The position numbers were made by a program, and so were the translations under genes. A DNA stretch of 64,000 nt from DASSFG01 sp035550375. Lineage in GTDB: Bacteria > Planctomycetota > Planctomycetia > Pirellulales > JAICIG01. Every line of letters starts with the position of its first letter. Positions within the stretch are counted from its first letter, which is position 1. The notes below the pieces were generated by a model that was given only the letters and a program-made list of their open reading frames with translations, did not search any database and had not been told where the DNA came from. The stretch lies in the NCBI GenBank assembly GCA_035550375.1, contig DASZPH010000127.1, forward strand, positions 1 through 64,000, read 5' to 3'. This document shows, one piece after another, positions 54,305 through 61,858 of this stretch.

Positions 54305-57300
54305 TTAGCCGGATGGCTGCCCAAGTCGATCCTCAAACAACTTCATGCCCAATTTCCTGGCCCACTCCAGTCCGGCCCGCCGTTTGTCATCTGCCGCGCC
54401 CCGCTCATTCCGCTTCTCCAGGCACCACGACCAAAACCGGTACAATTCCGGCAGGTAAAACAACTCCCCGCGCTGCTCGGCATCGTTTGCGACCTTTGCA
54501 AATTGATCCAGCGCGTCCCGCTCCCGGCCCACCAGCGTCAACGCGACTGCCTCGTATGTCGTCCAAAGCGAATCGTACTCTTGCGATTTCCACTCCCTTC
54601 TAAGCGCGGTAAGCGAATCGCATAACTCCGTAGTGCTCTTCTCATCGCTGTCATCGCACGCGCCCTTTTCATTTCGCGTCCAGCAACGTGCTACGCCCGC
54701 GCAGGCGACAACTAAGTCATCGAAGATACACCACGGACTTCGGATGTCGTCGCGCACCTCGACCGACAGCTCACCGTCGATCGCCGCTTCAAAATCGCCG
54801 CGGAACAGCTGATAGAGCCTTGCGTACGACCGAGCTACGAGGGGCGTCGTATCGTCTTCTCGCGTGCCAGCGTAGCTTAGTGCGGCTTGCCTTATCGGGT
54901 CAGCAATGTCTGCATCACCGCGGAGTAGATGTGACAGCGCAAGAAAATTCTTTGCACAGACCCCGCCATCGTGACTGCCGAACATGTCGGAGTTGTCGTA
55001 TTTGGCACCGCGTCTTGCTAACTCACATATGCGTCTCCCCTCTTCGCCGAATTCTATGCAGTCGCGAAGTTGGCCCATGCTGAACGATGCGACGCAGAGG
55101 ATATGGTAGACCTCAAGTTGAAGACCGGCGTCCGGATGCGCGGCGACATTGACGCGGTTTCGCAGCGACGTCGCCCAGTCCATGGCCTCGGGCAGCCGAC
55201 CGAACCGATGATGCCAGTTCCAGCACCGTCGGTGGAGCGCAAACAGCCAGTCGTCCTCGTGCTTTTCGTTCGTTGCCCCGAATCGTTCTCGCAGCCGTCG
55301 AGCTTGTTCGAGGCACTCCTTGGCCGCCGTTTTCGCTTGCTCAATCGAAGCGTCGTCGTTGACAGAAGCGATTCGATCTTCAGACACTGCGAGTCTATGG
55401 ACGAGGATACGCAGCGCCAGGGAACGCATTCCGTGTTTATCATCGAGGCCAAATGCGCGGACAAGTTGGTTTGCTTTATCGAGACGCCGAATGGCCTCCT
55501 GCGGAGCGCCCGCATGCCGGGCCCTTGACCCTGCCAGGCACCACAGCTCAGCGAGGACCTTCGCATCGCTTTCCTCAAAAAACGCCTCCTTCTCAATTCC
55601 GTCGAGGAGTTCGCACACTCTGATTTTGCAACGAACGGTATCGACACCGTGTTCTCGAACGTTGTGCCGTAGTTCTCTGAGAAAGACCTGAAGCACCGCC
55701 CTGCGTTCTTCGGCCTGAACAGAGTCTCGCGTCTTTTCAAAGAAGTCGCTTGAACAAAACGATATCTCCCGGAACCTGCGTTTTTCCTCGCCAATGTCGC
55801 AAAGGTGGCCCGAATACCGCAGGACGCCTGCGTGTACGAGTTCGGTTAATGCTCGCCGAAACTCCCCGCGGTTGACTTCGGTCTTCTCCAGGATTGTCCG
55901 AAGCCACAATCGCAGAAATGCCACGCCTAGTATGGATGCAACGTGAAGTAACCTCTCGACACGCGGCACCTGTTCACGCAGCTTCTTCAAGCCTGGGTAT
56001 GGATCGCAGTGCTCCGAGCTTTCAGACCAGTCATAGGGTAGGGTGTCATGAGGTATATCCCAATCTCGCGGCAGCCCGCAGAGCACGACGCTCAGTTTCG
56101 CGAGTTGCTTATCGGGGTCTTCTAATGCCTCCAAATGCCGGGCACGGGCGGATTCCGCGACCATCGTCAGAAGTCGCAGCGTGAGCTCGTCGGCGTGATG
56201 GGGATTGGCGACCACGATGCGTAGATCGCCCTTCAGGCCGATCAGCAGATCGTGGAGAACCTTAACGATGTCCTTAAAATCTCCATCCGACGTGCTTCCG
56301 ACGAGCAAGCTCCTGAGTCGATTGATCCCCGAAATGTTCAGAGGCTTCTCGGTGCCACGTGCGTGCTTCGTTACTGGTTGCGTGGGAGCAGCCGGCAACC
56401 ACACCGCGTAGCGATGCATGTCCGTGAGGAGGCCAAAGGTGCCGTCCGTGCAGTGGCCCTTGATCCAACTCTTGATGTGTGCGTCGGAGTACTCCCCGAG
56501 GTCAAGCAACTTGCGCAAGCTCTCAGTCACGGGGGTCAGCAGGTCGAATTGGCGATTGCGATCGCAGTGCCATACGAGGCAGCGCGATTCGATCGGACAG
56601 GAATAGGGCACGGAACTCAACGCTGCAAGCATTCCGTCTTGATCGGGCAGAATATCGACCACTACGATCGGTGCACACAAATTGCTCGCCAGATGGTAGT
56701 CGACGCGGTCGTCGATGCCGTTGACCAATGGCGCCACGCGGCTCCAGACGCGATGGACCGCTATACTGTCGATCGCACCCACCGATTCGCAATGGTACCA
56801 ATGCTGGATGATCCGCTCGACGTTCGCGGTGACGAGAACGTGCGCTGGATATTCGTCGTCCAGAGCGCCATGAGCCTTCAAGAACTGGAAACGAGCGGGA
56901 TTCTCTTTCAATGCCTCCCCCACCAGCTCCGAGACCTCCCTTTTCCGTAAGTTGAACTTTCTTGCGAGCTTGGCCGCCACAACATCCGCTCGCCGCTGGT
57001 CCTCGGCCGCGTCAGCCAGATGTCTGGCCAAACCGGAGGCCCGAACGATCGCTTCTGGCCATCCGACCCACTCGTTGAATTCCTGCCGAAGGCTGCGCAC
57101 GGCGCAGAGGTCGACGGCGATCGTTGCTGACTGTTTCAGAGTTCTCTCGAGGCGAAGAGCAAAGTCGGTCGCCCTGACGACTTCTTTTCGCACCGAATGG
57201 TCGTCGCTCATCAGCAACGTTGCCGAAAAGCCGTCCGGATGGCTCTCCAGGTGCCAATCATTGGCCTCGATGCGTTCGCGGCTAGTTTCATCGCCGATCA

Positions 57301-58090
57301 CCACGTTGCCGCCTGCATAAAACTCGTGCGCCCCATCGGCCGGTTCTTTGCGAGGGCGCGGTGCCGCCTGAGTTGCGCAAAACTCCCCTAGCGCCTCCGG
57401 CGGATCGTCGACTTCAAGCCCGCGAAACTCCTGCAAAAGCCGGGAGTGGACTTCCGGAGTCAACTTTCCTGGGAACCGGGCGTCAACCAGCAATGCCCAG
57501 CTTGGCTCGAAGTCGCGTGCTGCCGGTGCGCTGCTGGAGGTAGCGTTCTCGGAGGTTCGTTGCAACCAAACGACACTTACTGTCGAAAAACGGTCCGACG
57601 TTGCATCACCGGCAACGATTTCGAAATGCGGCCGATCATGGCCGTTGACTTGCAACCAATGAAACCACGCCTCTAGACGGAACCTCATTCGCGTGCGCGG
57701 CGAGTTGGTGTTTTTTTTGCCGTCGCCGCTGCGCACGTTCTGGAGCGTCTGCCCATCTTTTGCAGCATCTATCAGGTTGCCAAGTAGTTTCTGATCGAGG
57801 GTCCGGCTCGTTGTCTTGGCGGCGAACAGACTCCGAAACTCGTCTAACTTGTTCGCCTCAAGAAGCTCCGCGATTGCAGCCTTCTTGTCTTTAAGTTGCC
57901 TCTTGAACCTCTTGAATTCGTCCCTCTGTTGAGGAAAGGCCAGAAACACTTCCTGCTGTCCTTCCTTGATCACAGCAAGAAACTGAGGGCCGGCAACGTA
58001 ATTGGCGGCTCCAGGCAACGGTGCGGGCATGCCATAACCCTCCGACAGATCGCGATCGAATAACACCATCTCTTCGATCCGCGCGAACAC
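54305..58090 (-). CDS. STAND-like TPR protein with eroded NTPase motifs
   Basis: 1261 residues, one open frame from ATG 58090. The C-terminal ~450 residues are TPR-like helices of the STAND/MalT-adenylate-cyclase type; MFGSHDGGVCAKNFLALSHL near residue 1042 closely resembles the usual HDAGVCAL motif. Before that, the region about 465-720 is laid out like a STAND P-loop domain: APIVVVDILPDQDGMLAALS stands where Walker A (GxxGxGKS) should be, and RIVVANPHHADELTLRLL where the Walker B-like DDLHWAD should be, but both key motifs are changed. The N-terminal ~450 residues are unrecognised; a sensor or effector role is speculation. Confidence 0.75.
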   Translation of the reverse strand: MFARIEEMVLFDRDLSEGYGMPAPLPGAANYVAGPQFLAVIKEGQQEVFLAFPQQRDEFKRFKRQLKDKKAAIAELLEANKLDEFRSLFAAKTTSRTLDQKLLGNLIDAAKDGQTLQNVRSGDGKKNTNSPRTRMRFRLEAWFHWLQVNGHDRPHFEIVAGDATSDRFSTVSVVWLQRTSENATSSSAPAARDFEPSWALLVDARFPGKLTPEVHSRLLQEFRGLEVDDPPEALGEFCATQAAPRPRKEPADGAHEFYAGGNVVIGDETSRERIEANDWHLESHPDGFSATLLMSDDHSVRKEVVRATDFALRLERTLKQSATIAVDLCAVRSLRQEFNEWVGWPEAIVRASGLARHLADAAEDQRRADVVAAKLARKFNLRKREVSELVGEALKENPARFQFLKAHGALDDEYPAHVLVTANVERIIQHWYHCESVGAIDSIAVHRVWSRVAPLVNGIDDRVDYHLASNLCAPIVVVDILPDQDGMLAALSSVPYSCPIESRCLVWHCDRNRQFDLLTPVTESLRKLLDLGEYSDAHIKSWIKGHCTDGTFGLLTDMHRYAVWLPAAPTQPVTKHARGTEKPLNISGINRLRSLLVGSTSDGDFKDIVKVLHDLLIGLKGDLRIVVANPHHADELTLRLLTMVAESARARHLEALEDPDKQLAKLSVVLCGLPRDWDIPHDTLPYDWSESSEHCDPYPGLKKLREQVPRVERLLHVASILGVAFLRLWLRTILEKTEVNRGEFRRALTELVHAGVLRYSGHLCDIGEEKRRFREISFCSSDFFEKTRDSVQAEERRAVLQVFLRELRHNVREHGVDTVRCKIRVCELLDGIEKEAFFEESDAKVLAELWCLAGSRARHAGAPQEAIRRLDKANQLVRAFGLDDKHGMRSLALRILVHRLAVSEDRIASVNDDASIEQAKTAAKECLEQARRLRERFGATNEKHEDDWLFALHRRCWNWHHRFGRLPEAMDWATSLRNRVNVAAHPDAGLQLEVYHILCVASFSMGQLRDCIEFGEEGRRICELARRGAKYDNSDMFGSHDGGVCAKNFLALSHLLRGDADIADPIRQAALSYAGTREDDTTPLVARSYARLYQLFRGDFEAAIDGELSVEVRDDIRSPWCIFDDLVVACAGVARCWTRNEKGACDDSDEKSTTELCDSLTALRREWKSQEYDSLWTTYEAVALTLVGRERDALDQFAKVANDAEQRGELFYLPELYRFWSWCLEKRNERGAADDKRRAGLEWARKLGMKLFEDRLGQPSG

Positions 58091-59027
58091 GAGCGGGCGA
58101 GGCAGTCCTTGCTAACAAAATCCCCCCTGAATTGCAAACAGATTACTGGCCAATAGGGTGGCGGCAGCCAAGTCCTTATTCATCGAAGTGAAATATGGGA
58201 GATCTGGGTTAAATGCACCGGCAGGACGTGTCGGCGGAATTCGACCGTCGCAGCCCGATGAGAATCGCTCTCGCATTTACCTTTAGGGAGGCAGCGATCT
58301 TGGGATGAGGGCCGATTTCGACCGTTTGAGCAAGACCGCTCTGAGACAGCTCCCACCCACCTACCGCGGAGTTGGGGCATCGCCGGCGTCGCGAGGCGCC
58401 GACGGCCTTCGAGAGGACGCGCGGCATTGGCCGCGATCCCCCGCAGTGTGCCCAGTAGCCGATCCTTCATTCGATTTAGTCTTCGTGGGGCCAAGAGCCA
58501 GCCGTCGCGAAACGAATGATGCCCGATAGTGCGATGGGCTTCTTCGTCCGTGTGAACACACTGCCATCCGGACTAGGCCGCGACGATTTCCCAAAATCGC
58601 ATCCCGGTGTCCACCATGTCCAAAACTTTTTTGGGCGTAGCATCAAGGATCGAGACAACGTGACAAAAAAAATTGGTGAAGTTGTTTCGTTGTTGCCTAC
58701 TCCCGCATAGCTATTGCTGCCAGGCATGCTCTCGGCGGGGGCGCTGGCGGTTGCAACAGACAAGCAACAGCCATCTGCGTCCAACGTCGGGCGCACTCAC
58801 ATTGAACGAGCTGTTATCGCTCGCCTAACGGTCGACGCACCCGACGAACTCCCAACACCAGTCGGTTCGTTGCTTCCTTGTTTCAGCGTGCGGAGGCAAA
58901 GCGAGTAGCCGTCCCGACTTTGGACGAGCGCTTCTCACGAAAGTGCCGCTGCTTGCCGCCAGGATCACTGCCCCCAAGAAATAGGAGTGGGATTCTCAGC
59001 CACGTTTCTTAAGCCATGAGGACAGCC
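58091..59027. other. gene-poor stretch, possible remnants
   Basis: Short open frames only. One minus-strand frame near 58590-58660 (ending KVLDMVDTGMRFWEIVAA) and one near 58240-58330 look like remnants but neither has a clear start or partner. No RNA gene or repeat recognised. Confidence 0.3.
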
Positions 59028-59261
59028 ATGAACCTGAAGACCTTCTTGCGGCTCACAGAGCGCAGAGCGGAGCTCGACCCCACGACCCACAGCGGCCAAG
59101 TTGACTACGTGCCGACGGCGGAATACAGCGCGATGGTCGACGCGGCCGTCAAGCGCGCGGTTGAACGCAGCGCCAGCCGCGCACGCCGTCTGCACCTTCT
59201 CTTTTCAACTCTCTTGATTGAGGTTCTGGTTACCGCGATCATCTCCCTGGCCGCTTATTGA
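59028..59261 (+). CDS. small single-span membrane protein
   Basis: 77 residues from ATG 59028, with GAGGAC just upstream (ATG 59016 is an alternative). Helical charged N-terminus FLRLTERRAELDPTTHSGQV, Ala/Arg segment SASRARRLHLL, and a C-terminal membrane helix LLIEVLVTAIISLAAY. No family recognised. Confidence 0.55.
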   Translation: MNLKTFLRLTERRAELDPTTHSGQVDYVPTAEYSAMVDAAVKRAVERSASRARRLHLLFSTLLIEVLVTAIISLAAY

Positions 59262-59322
59262 CGGGCGACTCATTTGCCCACGCCCGGCAAAAGACAAACC
59301 CATCCATGAAACGCAGCCCTCG

Positions 59323-59439
59323 GCCGTGCCGGAGCCGGCAACGCTGCTGCTGTTCGGCCAGGCGGTGTTGCTGATGGGAGCGGGTCGCTGGCGGCGGCAG
59401 GCGTGCCGAATCGAGGCTTCCCCTGTTCGACGGACGTAA
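59323..59439 (+). pseudogene. broken PEP-CTERM gene tail
   Basis: Codes only the sorting tail AVPEPATLLLFGQAVLLMGA followed by GRWRRQACR and PVRRT. The bases just before it are not a plausible PEP-CTERM protein, and no signal peptide is in frame, so this is a truncated remnant of a gene like 50948-51706. Confidence 0.65.
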
Positions 59440-59458
59440 GGAGGCCAGCCATGCCGAC
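59323..59458 (+). repeat. PEP-CTERM tail repeat, copy 2
   Basis: Same length as copy 1 at 51590-51725 and roughly 85% identical by eye, including the stop, the AAGGAG stretch and the following ATGCCGAC. Copy 2 continues into a 63-codon ORF, unlike copy 1. Confidence 0.75.
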
Positions 59459-59642
59459 AGCCGGTGACTTGCAGGCCGTCAACGATCAGAAGGGACAAAC
59501 CAAGCGGGCGCGCGGCGGTGGGCGGCGATCGAGGCCAACTGCCTCGGCCGCAAGGTTTTCTGATCGGGCGGCGAAACCGGAGCGGCTCGCACTCAGCGCC
59601 GCCTTGTGGCTCGTCAGCACCGCTCTTTTGCTGCGGGCCTGA
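59451..59642 (+). CDS. 63-residue ORF after the PEP-CTERM remnant, doubtful
   Basis: Begins MPTAGDLQAVNDQKGQTKRA, then a basic Arg/Gly region and a hydrophobic LSAALWLVSTALLLRA end. Its start is in the repeated sequence shared with copy 1. A further fragment in another frame at about 59655-59760 (SIESVLKEAIDQQPIVDIGL) suggests a frameshifted longer gene. Confidence 0.25.
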   Translation: MPTAGDLQAVNDQKGQTKRARGGGRRSRPTASAARFSDRAAKPERLALSAALWLVSTALLLRA

Positions 59643-59986
59643 CGCGGCCGGTCATCGAAATCGCGGTCAGCATCGAAAGCGTGCTGAAGGAGGCGATCGA
59701 CCAGCAGCCGATCGTCGACATTGGCCTCATACCGGTCGAGGGGGACCGACGGACGTGAGGTAAAGCTGTCAGCTTGTCCTTTCCTAACACAATTCTAACG
59801 TTCGAGGGTCTGGACAGCTAATCTTCGTTGACGATAATCTTTCCGCCAAAAAGTAATAGGAGTTGACGGCCCAACGAGTTAGGCCACATGCAAACCGACA
59901 TGCCGATCTGATTAGGGTTCTTGGCCCCTCCGTTGGGTGATCGGGCGTGCGAAAGACAACAGTTGGGGCGAGCGGAGAGACGTTTT
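59643..59986. other. short gene-free stretch
   Basis: Contains the fragment noted above (59655-59760) and otherwise nothing recognised. Confidence 0.35.
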
Positions 59987-60379
59987 ATGGCGAGTGAATT
60001 CGGGAAGCTCCGTCCAGTATCAGAGCTTCTGGATGATTGTCGGAGGGATGAAGCGAAGGTAAGACAACAGTTCGAGGAGTTGGCAAAACACCAGCGCCGC
60101 TACGGCGTCGAATGTGGAGCTTGGGCACGCTTTTTAGAAGATGCCGATAAGCTGCGCCGTTATGCCCTGGGTTGTCTGGAGCACTGTGCGGATGCGAACG
60201 TGGTACGCGAGGCAGAGGACCCGATGTCCCCTCTGTTCAAGGGCGGCAAGCTCGATGACGTTGAACGGATAGGGCGTAGGGCGTACGCGCGGTACAAGGT
60301 AGCCCTCATGACAGCGGAGGCTCAAAACGTTAAGGAATTGGTCGCAGTTAGTTTCACCGCCGAGCCGGCTGGGCGGTGA
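59987..60379 (+). CDS. hypothetical protein
   Basis: 130 residues from ATG 59987, with GGAGAGA 8 bases before it. Helical: LRPVSELLDDCRRDEAKVRQ, LAKHQRRYGVECGAWARFLE, then LDDVERIGRRAYARYKVALM. No domain recognised. Composition and ribosome site favour a real gene. Confidence 0.6.
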   Translation: MASEFGKLRPVSELLDDCRRDEAKVRQQFEELAKHQRRYGVECGAWARFLEDADKLRRYALGCLEHCADANVVREAEDPMSPLFKGGKLDDVERIGRRAYARYKVALMTAEAQNVKELVAVSFTAEPAGR

Positions 60380-60459
60380 GCTGCGGTCAGTCGACCCGCC
60401 CAGGGGCACTGTTGACTGGGCGCGGCCCTAAGAACCGTCCTGCACGCTGCGAACGGCTC

Positions 60460-60759
60460 TTAATGTAAGGTAATGTCGTGTCCGAGGTTACGAACTTCGT
60501 CCGCCAACTCCGGATGCAGTTCCAGAAGCCTCTTCTTCATGCAAAATGCTGCCTGGGTCAAGACCGCCAGAAAGGCTGGGTCGTCTGGCTCCCATTTTTC
60601 ACCGGCGCTGACAACCGTCTTGCTGAACTCTGCCAGGACATCGGTCAATTCGTCATCGAGCAGGACGCCCTCTTTGTGCTTGGCGAGAACATAGGTCTCG
60701 ACCGCCTGATAACTGTGGAACCGTAGCATTCGCTTCCGTGCGTCCATTTGCCGCGGCAT
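60460..60759 (-). CDS. hypothetical protein
   Basis: 99 residues from ATG 60759, with AAGGTG 7 bases upstream. Fully helical: FHSYQAVETYVLAKHKEGVL, DVLAEFSKTVVSAGEKW, FCMKKRLLELHPELADEV. No family recognised; may be a small regulator. Between the 59987 gene and the toxin-antitoxin pair. Confidence 0.55.
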   Translation of the reverse strand: MPRQMDARKRMLRFHSYQAVETYVLAKHKEGVLLDDELTDVLAEFSKTVVSAGEKWEPDDPAFLAVLTQAAFCMKKRLLELHPELADEVRNLGHDITLH

Positions 60760-60993
60760 AATAGCGCACCTTTCCAATTAGTCAACCGGAATGTGTCTTA
60801 AGGTGGGTGATAATGTAACTTGTTGGATTTGCATTGCAACCCACCAACACGCATCAAAAGATGCAAGGACGAACGGACCGGTTGACGCCGGTTTACTGTT
60901 CGCATGTATACACTCAAGGGAGGCCACCGACGACACGGGTTTGCGGCGGGCCATAGCGGCTGAGGTGCCGGAAAGTCCCGCCGAAGAAGGACG

Positions 60994-61353
60994 TCACGAA
61001 TGGATCACGAAGCGGAGGCCGTGCCTCATTTGGCCGTCGACGACCTCGAGCGCGTGTGAAAAGTTATCGAGGAAACCTGCGCGTTGCCTTCGCAGCGTCA
61101 ACGCTGCAATCCCTTCGGTCGCCAGCATTGGCGACCACATCTTATCGAAAGCCACGACGACGAGATCCATGAGCCGCAGCCATCCGCGCGTCTCCGCGGC
61201 GTTGCCGCCGGCCTCGACCGCCTTCTTGATGACCTCGGAATAGTTTACGGCGGACATGGTCGCGCCGATGACAACGGGTTCGACGACTTCCCTTCCCGGT
61301 TCTTTGCGAAGCATCGCCAATAACGCTGAGGCGTCGAGCACGACCTCCCTCAC
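60994..61353 (-). CDS. VapC-type PIN toxin with diverged C-terminus
   Basis: 119 residues from GTG 61353. The N-terminal part is a normal PIN domain: REVVLDASALLAMLRKEPG (first catalytic Asp) and SAVNYSEVIKKAVEAGG (Glu). After LDLVVVAFDK the expected SLGDRACLAL region with the third and fourth acidic residues is not visible; instead FLDNFSHALEVVDGQMRHGL follows. A short segment in another frame (VVANAGDRRD) fits the family better, so a frameshift is likely. The nuclease is probably inactive. The upstream antitoxin ORF overlaps it. Confidence 0.6.
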   Translation of the reverse strand: MREVVLDASALLAMLRKEPGREVVEPVVIGATMSAVNYSEVIKKAVEAGGNAAETRGWLRLMDLVVVAFDKMWSPMLATEGIAALTLRRQRAGFLDNFSHALEVVDGQMRHGLRFVIHS

Positions 61354-61618
61354 GCGCCGCCGCGCCGCGCCGCTCCTTGAGCAGCTCCTCGGACAATATC
61401 CGCTCCGGCGGTGCCAGCTTGCAGAAATACTCCTGCGCGGCCTTCAGTGCCTGCTCCGGCGTCTCTATCCTGACCGTCTCGTCGTCTTTGACCAGCAGAA
61501 CGGTATCGCCTTCATGCAGATCGAGCGCCGACCGCAGATCGGCGGCCAGGACGACTCGCCCCGAAGCATCGAGCTTCGAGCGGTAGACCTTCGGCTCTCC
61601 CCCTGCAACATTCTCCAT
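61142..61618 (-). CDS. AbrB/MazE-type antitoxin with read-through extension
   Basis: 158 residues. Residues 1-80 are a normal antitoxin: KVYRSKLDASGRVVLAADLR (swapped-hairpin AbrB fold), LHEGDTVLLVKDDETVRIET, and the toxin-binding helix LAPPERILSEELLKERR. After about residue 90 it reads the first half of vapC in a different frame, giving Arg-rich sequence with no sense, so a stop codon has been lost by a frameshift. In intact pairs the antitoxin ends at the toxin start. It should bind its own promoter and neutralise the toxin. Confidence 0.6.
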   Translation of the reverse strand: MENVAGGEPKVYRSKLDASGRVVLAADLRSALDLHEGDTVLLVKDDETVRIETPEQALKAAQEYFCKLAPPERILSEELLKERRGAAAREGGRARRLSVIGDASQRTGKGSRRTRCHRRDHVRRKLFRGHQEGGRGRRQRRGDARMAAAHGSRRRGFR

Positions 61619-61858
61619 AACGTCTGCCCTCGTCTTTACCCTTTAAGTCGGAGAGCGCCAAAATCTGAGCCAGATGTCGAAGCTTTTCCGGTGTGCCGCT
61701 ATGACGAGAACCGGGCAAGAATTGCCGCGATGACGGCCACGCGGAGTTGCGGAGGATTTCTGTGAGAATGCAGTCACCGCAGGCGAAAAGCCCCGGAGAG
61801 CAATAGAATAAGGCGGGCATCGCAAAACTCTGCGAACGACCGAGGGGACCCTACGGAT
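61619..61858. other. intergenic region before the nuclease gene
   Basis: No gene seen. GAGGGGACC lies about 9 bases before ATG 61859 and may be the ribosome site of the next gene. Confidence 0.35.

Noticed and set aside
53865..54308. 147-residue plus-strand ORF
   Set aside because: Low-complexity Ala/Arg/Pro composition, no ribosome site, and it covers a converging intergenic region.
58180..58494. 104-residue minus-strand ORF
   Set aside because: Fragmentary, no start signal and no recognisable domain; at best a remnant.
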